NCBI GenBank assembly: GCA_031274005.1
Contig: JAISQU010000255.1
Span: 1-15,807, forward strand
Length of the DNA stretch: 15,807 bases
Reading direction: 5' to 3'
Source of the DNA: Spirochaetales bacterium
GTDB lineage: Bacteria > Spirochaetota > Spirochaetia > DTKZ01
The position numbers and the translations under genes were made by a program. The notes below the pieces were generated by a model. The model made no database searches and was not told the DNA's origin. It worked only from the letters and a program-made list of their open reading frames with translations. This document shows, piece after piece, positions 7,610 to 15,399 of this stretch. Within the stretch, counting starts at the first letter, position 1; each line of letters opens with the position of its first letter.

Positions 7610-7638
7610 ATGCTACCAAAAACGCAGGATAATGTCAA
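7610..7638 (-). promoter_or_regulatory. Candidate promoter for the tRNA-Gln/tRNA-Glu pair
   Basis: Consensus TTGACA (7638-7633), a 17-bp spacer and TAGCAT (7615-7610, 4 of 6) precede the tRNA-Gln gene by about 40 nt. The spacing is ideal and the stretch 7565-7708 holds no gene. No terminator is visible for the peptidase gene that ends at 7709, so read-through from the upstream string is also possible. Confidence 0.55.
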
Positions 7639-7708
7639 GGGGAGATAGAGTTAGAATTTATGATGAGGCATTACGGGGACTTTCCGCTGCTGTCAAGGCT
7701 TCTTCAAT

Positions 7709-8734
7709 CTAATGCAAAAGCAGTACCGGATTGACGGATTTGCCCCAGCGTGAAATGCTGAAGTGCAGATGGTTTCCCGTCGAGTATCCTGTTGAGCCTA
7801 TGTCTCCCAGGCGCTGCCCTTCGGTGACCCACTGCCCCTGTTTTACCCTGATAAGGCTCAGGTGCGCGTAGGATGTTACATATCCGCCGGAGTGCGCCAC
7901 AACGACGTAATTCCCCGAAATGTTGTTGTATCCCGCTTCTATAACGCGCCCTTCCATGGCGGCCCCTACCGGCGCGCCGAAAGATCCGGCGATATCAATG
8001 CCGTTATGAAAACGCCTTTCGCCGGAAAAGGGGTCGTTTCTGTATCCGTACCGCGAGGTTATCCACCCGCGCACGGGATAGCGGAAAAGCTCTCCCCAGA
8101 CGCGGCGCAGCTCAAGGGAAGAAAGTTTCGCCTCGGGAATAAAGATTTTTTGCCCGGCTTCGCCGACAAACTCCCCGATATTGTTGACTTCAAGAAGCTG
8201 CTCCGGCTGAACCTGATAGGTTTCGGCAAGTTTTTCAAGGCTGTCTCCGGCTTTGATGGTGTGCATGATGCCGTTCATGTTCGGGATGCGCAGCACAGTT
8301 CCGATCTGGAGGCTGCGGGCCCTTTCAATAGCGTTACAGCTTATAATGCTGTCCTGGTTAAGCTGCATTTTCCCGGCGATTGCGGAAATCGTGTCGTCTT
8401 TTTCCACCGTATACGACGTAAAAGAAAGTACATTCTTTAAAGGAATATCGGGGATGCCGGCGGCAAGCTCTTCGTCAGGAACAGTCCCGTAGTCTGAGTC
8501 CAGGTATACCGCAAGGCTGGCATCCGGCTGTCCCTGGCCTGCTTCCGCGTCCGCGCCGGAGAAAGGTGAAACAATTACGGCGGCCGCGAAAGCGGCCAAG
8601 GCAAGGGCCTGCCGGATAATTTTTCCGAAAGCTCTTCGCCGAAACCGCAGGCCGGTTTTCTCCCGCAGAATGCCCGGAAGGCCGGCCGCCCTTTTTTTTA
8701 TAAATGACCAGCAACGTTTTCCTATCCGCTTCAT
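7709..8734 (-). CDS. LysM-domain M23 (LytM-type) peptidoglycan endopeptidase
   Basis: This 341-aa protein is predicted to cut peptidoglycan cross-links in the periplasm. It has a long basic N-terminal segment, then a hydrophobic helix (about 43-57) with a possible signal peptidase site near ADA (63). Two LysM domains follow (about 107-151 and 157-200, each with a YTVxxxDT- or HTIKAGDS-type start), then an M23 domain (about 218-335). The zinc motifs are complete: H243xxxD247 in HNGID, His291 in YAHL and H322-L-H324. It therefore looks active rather than an EnvC/NlpD-type inactive activator. The ATG at 8734 is chosen because it is one base after the stop of the dihydrouridine synthase gene and is preceded by AGAGAAGAA. 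A TTG start 54 nt upstream would overlap that gene. Confidence 0.9.
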   Translation of the reverse strand: MKRIGKRCWSFIKKRAAGLPGILREKTGLRFRRRAFGKIIRQALALAAFAAAVIVSPFSGADAEAGQGQPDASLAVYLDSDYGTVPDEELAAGIPDIPLKNVLSFTSYTVEKDDTISAIAGKMQLNQDSIISCNAIERARSLQIGTVLRIPNMNGIMHTIKAGDSLEKLAETYQVQPEQLLEVNNIGEFVGEAGQKIFIPEAKLSSLELRRVWGELFRYPVRGWITSRYGYRNDPFSGERRFHNGIDIAGSFGAPVGAAMEGRVIEAGYNNISGNYVVVAHSGGYVTSYAHLSLIRVKQGQWVTEGQRLGDIGSTGYSTGNHLHFSISRWGKSVNPVLLLH

Positions 8735-8735
8735 T

Positions 8736-9722
8736 TTAATTCTTCTCTGTTTTATAGCGCGCTTCGGGGTGTTTTGTGAAGTAGTCAAAAACCACTTTTC
8801 TTACCGCATCAAAACCCTTGCTATTATTAATCGTCACAAAAAGATTGTGACCAAACATCAGATTTTGGCAAAACCAGGAAAAAAAGCGTTTCGAGCGGCT
8901 TTCCAGAAAGTCCCCGGGCTGGAACCGGGGTAAAAGATCAAGAAACTCCGCAGCAGCGGCTTGAAGATCAACGGTCATTTCACAGCCGGGATCCTCCTCT
9001 TTTTTGCGTAAAAAAGCGAAAAACCAGGGCGCGCGGGCGGCAGCCCTGCCAATCATGATGCCGTCTGGCCCGCAGCGCGTTTTTTTGAGACTATAATCCT
9101 GCCAGGAACGTATATCCCCGTTGCCGACAAGCGGTATGGAAAGTTCCGCTTTCAGGGCCGTGATATAGTCCCAGCGGGCCACCCTGCTGAACTTTTCTTT
9201 TTTTATGCGCGGGTGGAGGGTGATGAAATCAGCGCCTTCCTCCGCCAGTCCCCGGCAAAAGGAAACAAGATAATCAAAATTGTCTTCATAGCCAACGCGC
9301 AGTTTTACCGACAGGGTTTTGTTTTTCAGGCGGCTGCGCAGAGCCGCGGCAAGACGCCGGGCGTTCTCAGCGTTTTTCATCCAGGCGACTCCCGCCCCGG
9401 CCCTGACGATTTCAGGAGCGCTGCAGCCCATGTTGAAGTCGACGCCGAAACCCGGCAGGCCATCAAGGAATTCCGCCGCCGAAGCGGCCTTTTCACGATC
9501 TGAACCCACAAGCTGATACACGAGCTTTTCCGGTTCCGGTTCGGGATTAATGTAGAAACTCTCGTAGGGGCCGCGCTGCAAAAGAGCGGCGGCGCTGATC
9601 ATTTCTGTAAAATACAAATCGCAGCCCCCGAAACCTCTGACAAGGCAGCGCAGGGCAGAGGTCGTAAGCGCCGCCATGGGAGCGAGAATAAGGGGATCGC
9701 GGGGAAAGGAATGAGCTTTCAT
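8736..9722 (-). CDS. dus: tRNA-dihydrouridine synthase
   Basis: This 328-aa flavoenzyme is predicted to reduce uridine to dihydrouridine in tRNA D-loops using FMN and NAD(P)H. The FMN-barrel motifs are in order: LAPMAALT (13-20), TEMISA (39-44), QLVGSD (70-75), DFNMGC with catalytic Cys100, VKLRVG with Lys140, LHPR with His170, NGD (201-203) and GIMIGRAA (221-228). The motif after the catalytic Cys is S-A-P rather than the usual P-A-P or P-x-x. Length is normal for the family. The ATG overlaps the TGA of the upstream permease (ATGA), and one base separates its stop from the peptidase start. Which subfamily (DusA, B or C) it belongs to cannot be settled by eye. Confidence 0.92.
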   Translation of the reverse strand: MKAHSFPRDPLILAPMAALTTSALRCLVRGFGGCDLYFTEMISAAALLQRGPYESFYINPEPEPEKLVYQLVGSDREKAASAAEFLDGLPGFGVDFNMGCSAPEIVRAGAGVAWMKNAENARRLAAALRSRLKNKTLSVKLRVGYEDNFDYLVSFCRGLAEEGADFITLHPRIKKEKFSRVARWDYITALKAELSIPLVGNGDIRSWQDYSLKKTRCGPDGIMIGRAAARAPWFFAFLRKKEEDPGCEMTVDLQAAAAEFLDLLPRFQPGDFLESRSKRFFSWFCQNLMFGHNLFVTINNSKGFDAVRKVVFDYFTKHPEARYKTEKN

Positions 9723-10699
9723 ATATGGCGGGATAATTTTTCAGCAAGGGCGTCGCTGATAAAGTTGAGGCTGAAGAGCGCGGCGGCAAGGGCCGCGCCG
9801 GAAAAACAGGCAATATGGGGCGCCTCGAAGAAATAATTCCAGGCGTCTTTGAGTATAAGGCCCCAGCCGGGTTCGGGGGGCTGTACGCCCAGACCAAGAA
9901 AAGAGAGGCTTGTGTCAATGACAATGGCCGCCGGGAAAAAGGAAACGGCCCGTACGGCAAGGCCGGGAATCATGTTGGGCAGTATATGCCGAAAGAGGAT
10001 TTTTGTACGGCCTGTTCCCAGGGCGCGGGAGTATTCGACAAAGCCTTCCGTCATGAGGACTTGCGTTTCGGCGCGGACAATGCGCGCGAAGACGGGGGTA
10101 AATACAATGGCAGTGGCAATGATGAGCCGAGGCAGTCCGTACCCCGAAAGGGATACAATGACGATGACCAGAAGCACAGCGGGAAACGACAGAATACCGT
10201 CAAGAACAAGCCTCAGAAGGCCGTCCGTTAACCTTTTTCCCAGGAGCCTGTTGCACTTAAAGCGGGGCCATTGCCGCAATGGCCCCCGTGGTTCAAGACG
10301 GCGCGTCCCGGGTAATGCGTTTTCGGGTCTTCCCGAAAATCGCAGAGCCGTCTTCGGCTCACATTCATCAGAAGTCCGACAGGCTCCCAGGCCGGCTGTG
10401 ACTCCCAGTATGACGCCCGCGCCCAGAGCGGGAATTACGGACGCGCCGCACAAAAGAAGGAGGCGGGAACCATACACAAGGCGCGAGAGAATGTCGCGCC
10501 CCAGATCATCTGTGCCCAGGATATGTCCTTCACTCAGGGGCGGCAGAAGAGGCGATTCCAGAAACTGCCGGACGGGACTATAGGGGGCGATAAGGGGCGC
10601 GGCCGCGGCGGCGAATACAAGAAGGGCGAGATACGCGCACGAGAGGCTGAGAAAGAGGCGGCGGATACATGTCCGCGTTTTCTGTTCGCGTACCTTCAC
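9719..10699 (-). CDS. Oligopeptide-type ABC transporter permease (DppC/OppC family) with in-frame insertion
   Basis: This 326-aa inner-membrane permease has the DppC layout. TM1 is at about 17-37, and the family motif LGTDDLGRDILSRLVYGSR lies at about 61-79. TM2 (about 80-103) is followed by the FPAVLLV helix (about 172-185). Further helices follow, and the ATPase-contacting EAA-type loop is at about 222-242 (EYSRALGTG to RHILPN). The C-terminus contains the family segment FLGLGVQPPEPGWG (267-280). Residues 105-153 have no counterpart in the family. They are encoded by a palindromic insertion that falls in the cytoplasmic loop after TM2; without it the length would be a normal 277 aa and the junction would read TAGLGKRLTDG. 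The start is GTG with AAAGG upstream, 5 nt after the binding-protein stop. Function may be retained because the insertion is hydrophilic and lies outside the membrane. Confidence 0.9.
   Translation of the reverse strand: MKVREQKTRTCIRRLFLSLSCAYLALLVFAAAAAPLIAPYSPVRQFLESPLLPPLSEGHILGTDDLGRDILSRLVYGSRLLLLCGASVIPALGAGVILGVTAGLGACRTSDECEPKTALRFSGRPENALPGTRRLEPRGPLRQWPRFKCNRLLGKRLTDGLLRLVLDGILSFPAVLLVIVIVSLSGYGLPRLIIATAIVFTPVFARIVRAETQVLMTEGFVEYSRALGTGRTKILFRHILPNMIPGLAVRAVSFFPAAIVIDTSLSFLGLGVQPPEPGWGLILKDAWNYFFEAPHIACFSGAALAAALFSLNFISDALAEKLSRHI
10238..10391. mobile_element. Palindromic in-frame insertion element with 7-bp direct repeats
   Basis: A 7-bp direct repeat, TCCCAGG on the plus strand, occurs at 10238-10244 and 10385-10391 and brackets 140 bp. 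The offset is 147 nt, exactly 49 codons. Terminal inverted repeats GGAGCCTGT (10243-10251) and ACAGGCTCC (10379-10387) continue, after a symmetric 3-nt break, with ACTT (10255-10258) and AAGT (10372-10375). Inside are three hairpins. Arms GGGGCCATTG and CAATGGCCCC are at 10264-10286. TGCG plus TTTTCGGG pairs with CCCGAAAA plus CGCA at 10316-10344 (one bulge, loop TCTT). GAGCCG and CGGCTC are at 10345-10360, also with loop TCTT. It encodes no transposase and is read through as protein. It resembles in concept the Rickettsia palindromic elements, but no sequence relationship is claimed. Confidence 0.75.
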
Positions 10700-10704
10700 G
10701 ATTT

Positions 10705-12228
10705 TCAGCCTTTCTCCTGTTTCAGTATGACGGAGCGGAAGTCGGGGGCGTCAATTTTGGGCAGCATGATATAGCCCTCAACATTGTCGCGTATGCCTGT
10801 GTAGCGGTAGGCCGTGCCTGTGTACACAAAGGGGGCCTCTCTGGCCATGATTTCCAGAACCTCGTCATATACCTTTTTGCGGGCCGCAAAACCGCTGAGG
10901 GTTCCCGCCTGTCCGACACGGCGGGCGGCTTCGGGCTGTATCCAGCGCACATAGGTTTTTTCCGTGCCGTAGTCTCTCAGGCGGGCATCGGGGTCGAGTT
11001 TGCCCAAGTGTCCGATAACGCTCAGGTCGAAGTTCGCTTTTCTGTATACATCCTCAAGCCAGACAGTCCAGTCCACGAGCCGTATCCTGACCGGAATGCC
11101 CGCCTTTCCCAGCATCTGCTGGTATAACTGGGCGGCGCGTATATGGTATTCGTAGTTTTGGGGCACAACCATTTCCAGAGGTTTTTCGAATCTGTAGTCA
11201 GCGGCAAGGGCCCTGGCTTTTTCGGGATCGTAGGGATACAGATCGGTAAAATCCCTGTAGTAGGGGTCGCCGGCGTCCATGAAGGTTCCGACAACCTCCC
11301 CGCCGCCGTAGGCGATGTCGAGAACCGACTGCTTGTCAATGGCATGGGTTATGGCCCGCCGCATTTTCAGGTCGGACAGGGGAAACCGGGATGTATTTAT
11401 GGCAATGACATCCACGCGCGATGTAAGGCTTTTTTCCACCCGCGTACGGGGATTTTTTTCAAGAAGCAGTACATCCGCGCTATCGTAGAGATCGCAGACA
11501 TCAAGCTGCCCGCTCAGTATTCCCTGAAGCCGCACCGCTCTTTCAGGGATGATGCGGAAGTCCAGGCCGGAAATACGGGGGGCGCCCGCCATCCAGTACG
11601 CGGGATTTTTTGTCAGCGTAATTTTAGAGCCGCGCAGCCATGCCTCAAAAACGAAAGGGCCGGTTCCTGTGGGATGCGCGCCAAAGTCGTGACCCGCCTC
11701 AATAAGGTCCGCCGGAAGAATCGCGCTCCAGCCTGAGGCGAGGGTTGCCAGAAGGGGCGCGGCCGGAAAGTTCAACTCGAACTGAACGGTAAAATCGTCG
11801 GGGGTAAGGATGTTCCGGATCGCATCGTATTCTATGGCCCTGGGCGAGGCTGTCGCGGGGTCTTGTATTCTTTGGATTGTGGCTTTAACGTCTCTGCTTG
11901 TAAAGGGTCCGCCATTGTGAAAGCTCACGCCCCGGCGCAGCCGGAACGTCCAGAGTCTGCCGTCGCCGGAAATTGTCCAGCTTTCCGCGAGCGCCGGAAC
12001 GATAAGGCCCTTCGCGTCAGGCTCAACAAGAGTATCGTAGACGCTTTTGACAACCTGAAAGCTCAGGGCGTCCTGCGTTTTCTGGGGGTCGAGGGTAGAG
12101 GGATTACCGGGCAGGGCGCAGCGCAGGGCTCTGTCCTCTTTTTGTCCGCCTGCTTTTACCGGGGCTGCGGAAACAAGCAGAACCGCGGCGGCGGCGATGA
12201 CGGCGATAAATTTTTGCGTGGGGAACAC
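10705..12228 (-). CDS. Periplasmic oligopeptide/dipeptide-binding protein (SBP family 5)
   Basis: This 507-aa solute-binding protein delivers substrate to the neighbouring permeases. A classical signal peptide (hydrophobic core about 8-22) ends near VKA (26). There is no lipobox Cys, so the mature protein should be free in the periplasm, as expected in a diderm. The family core is clear: TLDP (45-48), VYDTLVEPDAKG, ALAESWTISGDGRLWTFRLR and GVSFHNGGPFTSRDV (about 79-114), then GTGPFVFEAW and the C-terminal lobe. Family 5 proteins bind peptides but also nickel, heme or sugars, so the ligand is undecided. The start is GTG. An AAGGAGG at the very end of the preceding ATPase gene, 8 nt upstream, selects it, and only 3 nt separate the two genes. 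Confidence 0.9.
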   Translation of the reverse strand: MFPTQKFIAVIAAAAVLLVSAAPVKAGGQKEDRALRCALPGNPSTLDPQKTQDALSFQVVKSVYDTLVEPDAKGLIVPALAESWTISGDGRLWTFRLRRGVSFHNGGPFTSRDVKATIQRIQDPATASPRAIEYDAIRNILTPDDFTVQFELNFPAAPLLATLASGWSAILPADLIEAGHDFGAHPTGTGPFVFEAWLRGSKITLTKNPAYWMAGAPRISGLDFRIIPERAVRLQGILSGQLDVCDLYDSADVLLLEKNPRTRVEKSLTSRVDVIAINTSRFPLSDLKMRRAITHAIDKQSVLDIAYGGGEVVGTFMDAGDPYYRDFTDLYPYDPEKARALAADYRFEKPLEMVVPQNYEYHIRAAQLYQQMLGKAGIPVRIRLVDWTVWLEDVYRKANFDLSVIGHLGKLDPDARLRDYGTEKTYVRWIQPEAARRVGQAGTLSGFAARKKVYDEVLEIMAREAPFVYTGTAYRYTGIRDNVEGYIMLPKIDAPDFRSVILKQEKG

Positions 12229-12231
12229 TCC

Positions 12232-13023
12232 TCACTCCTCCTTATTTAAATCCATAAAAGTTAAAGAGTTTTCCACCAGTTCCCGCGTATAGGGATGCTG
12301 CGGGTTTGCCAGCAGATCTTCGGCGGGGCCTGATTCAACAAGCCGCCCGTCCTTCAAAACACCGAGCGTCGCCGCCAGATAACCGGTCAGGTCAAGGTCG
12401 CGGGAAATAAACATATAGCTCAGGTTATACTCCCCCTTTAAATCCAGAAGCAGATTAATAACGCCCGCCTGTACAGATACATCCAGATTCGCGGCCGGCT
12501 CATCAAGGATGAGCAATTCCGGCCTCATGGACAAAGCGCGGGCAATGGCGACAAGCTGTTTTTGCCCGGCGGAAAACTCGCGGGGGTACAGGTCCGCCTG
12601 TGACCAGGGGATCCCCACCCGGTCAAGCAGGGTTTTTACTTCCGCCCCGCGTTTCTTTTTGGGAAGCCCCAGATTCTTCATTCCCTCTTCCATGCTTTGC
12701 CGTATGGTAAGCCGGGGGTCAAGGGCTCTGTGGGGATCCTGAAAGATGACCTGCATCCGCGGCCGCAACTTTCTCAGTTTTCCGGCGGAAAGGCTTGAAA
12801 GGCGTATTCCCCGGAAGAACACCTCGCCGGAGTCCGGGGGGTCGAGATACAGAATCGTCCTGGCCAGGGTTGTTTTCCCCGAATCGCCAACAAGGCCGAA
12901 AACGCCGCCCTCCTCAATGCTGAAACTGACATCTTTGAGAACAGGGAAGCGGCCGCGGCGCGGAATACCGGCGCCGGCAAAAGTTTTTGAAAGATTCTGT
13001 ACCAAAAGGATGGGGCCGCTCAT
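12232..13023 (-). CDS. Oligopeptide-type ABC transporter ATPase, F-type, with degenerate motifs
   Basis: This 263-aa nucleotide-binding subunit is related to DppF/OppF. The Q-loop (IFQDPHRALDP, Gln95) and Walker B with catalytic Glu175 (LLILDEP) are intact. The P-loop reads G46-D-S-G-K-T-T, two residues shorter than the usual G-x-S-G-x-G-K-S/T-T. The signature is SAGQK (151-155) rather than SGGQ. The switch histidine is Arg208 (FISRDL instead of FISHDL). The protein also stops soon after HPYTRELV, lacking the cysteine-containing C-terminal region that the partner has. ATP hydrolysis at its own site is therefore doubtful. The ATG at 13023 is chosen because it overlaps the stop of the D-type ATPase (ATGA) and has AAGGAG upstream; a longer 293-aa reading would overlap that gene by 90 more bases. 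Confidence 0.88.
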   Translation of the reverse strand: MSGPILLVQNLSKTFAGAGIPRRGRFPVLKDVSFSIEEGGVFGLVGDSGKTTLARTILYLDPPDSGEVFFRGIRLSSLSAGKLRKLRPRMQVIFQDPHRALDPRLTIRQSMEEGMKNLGLPKKKRGAEVKTLLDRVGIPWSQADLYPREFSAGQKQLVAIARALSMRPELLILDEPAANLDVSVQAGVINLLLDLKGEYNLSYMFISRDLDLTGYLAATLGVLKDGRLVESGPAEDLLANPQHPYTRELVENSLTFMDLNKEE

Positions 13024-14009
13024 GCCTGCGGAAACTCCTTTCCCGGATAAAAGCAGGCGCAGCGGTGCGGCGCTTTCTTCATTCTGACCAGAGGGGGAAC
13101 GGTTTCCCTGCAATTCGGCTGCGCCAGGGGACAGCGGGGGTGAAAAGCGCAGCCCGGGGGAATATCGCCGGGGCCCGGAGATGCGCCGCGTATTTCTCCA
13201 AGACGCCGGCCCCGTTTGTTCCAGCCGGGGATGCAGGCCAAAAGAAGGCGCGTGTAGGGGTGCAGGGGCTCTTCAAAAAGAATATCCGCGGGCGCGGACT
13301 CGATGATTTTACCCGCGTATATAATTGAGATATAATCAGCCGAATACCTGACAAGGCCGATATTGTGAGTCATATAGAGAAGCGCCATGCCCGATTCAAG
13401 GCGGATTTTCCTGAGCAGACCGGTAATCTGCTTTTGGGTCCCCGCGTTAAGCGCCGTCGCCGGCTCGTCGGCGATAAGCAGCAAGGGCGTACAGGCAATG
13501 GCCATGGCAATCATGAGCCTTTGGCGCATCCCGCCGGAAAACTCAAGGGGGCAGCGGGCCAGGGTCTCGCGGTCCGGGGGAAGTCCCACCTTTGCGAAAA
13601 GGTCCCGCGTGTACTCCCAGGCGGCCTTGTCGGAGTAGCCCAGATGAAAGCGGACGCTTTCCATAATCTGCCGGTCCGCCCGCATTGAAGGGTTCAGATA
13701 TTTTGCGGACTCCTGAAAGATCATGCTGATTTCCCTGCCCCGGACATTACACAGAACATCGCCGGACATGGAAAGAAGGTCGTGATGCTGAAAAGATACG
13801 CAGCCCTGCACGACCCGCGCGGAATCGGGCAAAAGCCGCAAAATTGTGAAAGCCGTAACGGTTTTCCCCGCGCCGGACTCTCCCACCAAAGCGTGAAACT
13901 GCCCCGGCAAAAGAGTCAGGTCTATGCCGCGCAGAGCCTGAAAGCGCCCGCGGCGGGCGGAAAACTCCACCGCCAGGTCTTTTATGTCAAGAAGAACATC
14001 CTGGCTCAT
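13020..14009 (-). CDS. Oligopeptide-type ABC transporter ATPase, D-type
   Basis: This 329-aa nucleotide-binding subunit of the DppD/OppD family looks catalytically complete. The P-loop is GESGAGKT (43-50), the Q-loop has Gln99 (IFQESAKYLNP), the signature is SGGMRQR (158-164), Walker B has Glu182 (LLIADEP) and the switch His215 is in THN. The D-loop reads ALN rather than ALD. The C-terminus has the oligopeptide-transporter tail (HPYTRLLLACIP) with Cys287, Cys293, Cys300 and Cys317, the pattern linked in this family to an iron-sulfur or metal site. One base separates it from the upstream permease stop, and its stop overlaps the next ATPase start. It probably pairs with the F-type subunit as a heterodimer. 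Confidence 0.92.
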   Translation of the reverse strand: MSQDVLLDIKDLAVEFSARRGRFQALRGIDLTLLPGQFHALVGESGAGKTVTAFTILRLLPDSARVVQGCVSFQHHDLLSMSGDVLCNVRGREISMIFQESAKYLNPSMRADRQIMESVRFHLGYSDKAAWEYTRDLFAKVGLPPDRETLARCPLEFSGGMRQRLMIAMAIACTPLLLIADEPATALNAGTQKQITGLLRKIRLESGMALLYMTHNIGLVRYSADYISIIYAGKIIESAPADILFEEPLHPYTRLLLACIPGWNKRGRRLGEIRGASPGPGDIPPGCAFHPRCPLAQPNCRETVPPLVRMKKAPHRCACFYPGKEFPQA

Positions 14010-14010
14010 G

Positions 14011-14889
14011 CTATCTTACCCTGGTCCGGGGACCGATATGCGCATACAGTATGCCGGCCAAAAAATCGAGGCAGCAAAACATCAGGGCGAAAAAAATGAG
14101 GCAGCCCTGGATAACGGGAAAATCCCGCTGATGAACAGCCGAAAGAACAAGCCTGCCCAAACCGGAAAGGGAGAAGACCTGCTCCACGATGAGGCTGCCC
14201 CCCAGCAGGGAACCGAACTGCATACCTAAAGAACCAATAACAGGAAGAAGGGCGTTGCGCAGCGCATGGCGGCAGCGGGTCATCTTATCGGGCAGCCCCT
14301 TGGAAACGGCCATGGTGATGTACTGCCTGCCCAGTTCCTCAATCATGGACGCGCGTACCACGCGCAGCAGTACAGCCGCGTGACCCAGCCCCAGGGCCAA
14401 AACAGGAAGAACAAAATGCAGGGGCGCGTCGTCCCCGAAGAAGGGAAAAATCTCCAGCAGGGCGGCAAAAACAAGAAGCAAAAGAAGCCCCAGCAAAAAA
14501 CCCGGCAGCGCCATGACTGTCCATGAAAAAATTATCCCCGCATAATCCCACAGCGAGCGGCGCCTAAGGGCTGACAGGATTCCCAGCGGCAGCGCGATAA
14601 GACAGGCAACGCCCATCCCCAAAAGGGAAAGGCCCAGGGTCAGGGGAAAGCTGCGCAGAATGAGGGTGGAAACTTTTTCTCCCGAAAGCGGGGATCTGCC
14701 CAGGTCGAAACGCAGAACACCCAGCATCCACTGCCCGTACCGAACAAAGGCGGGGGCGTCACTGTTTCTCACGCCACGGGCGGGGCCTTCCGGAATGATA
14801 TACGGAACAAAAAAGACAAGCGTCACCACAACAAAAATCAGCAGGATGAGCCGTCCTGCTTTTCGCGCGAGCAGATGAAATGTTCCCAT
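14011..14889 (-). CDS. Oligopeptide-type ABC transporter permease (DppB/OppB family)
   Basis: This 292-aa inner-membrane permease has about six helices (roughly 12-32, 82-107, 116-146, 158-177, 213-235 and 258-282). Family motifs include the LRFDLGRS segment (59-66) before TM2 and the EAA-type loop at about 190-216 (YITMAVSKGL to RHALRNALLPV) that docks on the ATPases. The region between TM1 and TM2 is somewhat short for DppB. The start ATG has only a weak GGGA just upstream. It is the first transporter gene, 36 nt after the CheY-like gene, with no terminator visible between them, so co-transcription is likely. Confidence 0.9.
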   Translation of the reverse strand: MGTFHLLARKAGRLILLIFVVVTLVFFVPYIIPEGPARGVRNSDAPAFVRYGQWMLGVLRFDLGRSPLSGEKVSTLILRSFPLTLGLSLLGMGVACLIALPLGILSALRRRSLWDYAGIIFSWTVMALPGFLLGLLLLLVFAALLEIFPFFGDDAPLHFVLPVLALGLGHAAVLLRVVRASMIEELGRQYITMAVSKGLPDKMTRCRHALRNALLPVIGSLGMQFGSLLGGSLIVEQVFSLSGLGRLVLSAVHQRDFPVIQGCLIFFALMFCCLDFLAGILYAHIGPRTRVR

Positions 14890-14925
14890 AATCCCAGGAG
14901 GTCTTTGGCAAGGCCCGGATTCCCT

Positions 14926-15363
14926 CTACTTATTGAGGGATGTTACAATCCGTTCCAGAACTTTCTTCCGGTCCAGCGGCTTAACGATATAGTTTTTTGC
15001 GCCGGTCAGAAGGGACTTTTTTACCAAATCGTTTTTTCCCAGAGCGCTTACCATGACAACGGTGGCGTTTTTGTCGAATTCGATGATTTTTTCCAGCGCC
15101 GTTATTCCATCCATTTTTGGCATGGTAATATCCATGGTAACCAAATCGATATTCGGAAACAATTCCTTGTATTTTTCAAGGCCCGCCTCACCGTCCGCGG
15201 CGGTAGCGACGACCTCGAATCCAACCGATGTAAGAATCTGGTTAAGCTGCTTCGCCACAAACATTGAATCATCCACAATCAAAACGCGGAACGGGGTGCC
15301 GTCGGGCCTTTGGCCCTCGGGGAGGGTCTCTCCTACGGTCGGGAAGTCGGACTTTGCTTTCAT
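14926..15363 (-). CDS. CheY-like single-domain response regulator
   Basis: This 145-aa receiver-only protein has about 25 extra residues before the domain. All phosphorylation residues are present: acidic pair Asp31-Asp32, phosphoacceptor Asp78 (TMDITMPKMDG), Ser106 (VSALGK) and Lys128 (IVKPLD). No output domain follows, so it acts by protein-protein contact, as in chemotaxis. No chemotaxis gene lies beside it in the window, so a specific role as the flagellar switch ligand is not shown. GAGGAG lies 10-12 nt before the ATG. A near-consensus promoter lies upstream, and this gene probably heads the transcript that continues into the transporter genes. Confidence 0.92.
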   Translation of the reverse strand: MKAKSDFPTVGETLPEGQRPDGTPFRVLIVDDSMFVAKQLNQILTSVGFEVVATAADGEAGLEKYKELFPNIDLVTMDITMPKMDGITALEKIIEFDKNATVVMVSALGKNDLVKKSLLTGAKNYIVKPLDRKKVLERIVTSLNK

Positions 15364-15399
15364 GAGTGTCTGTCTCCTCTTGAAACTAATATCATCAAA

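Noticed and set aside
8735..8788. TTG start extending the LysM/M23 gene
   Set aside because: It would overlap the dihydrouridine synthase gene by over 50 nt. The ATG at 8734 immediately after that stop, with AGAGAAG upstream, fits the tight packing.
13024..13113. Upstream start extending the F-type ATPase by 30 residues
   Set aside because: The extra residues are encoded over the D-type ATPase tail. The ATGA overlap with AAGGAG marks the shorter start.
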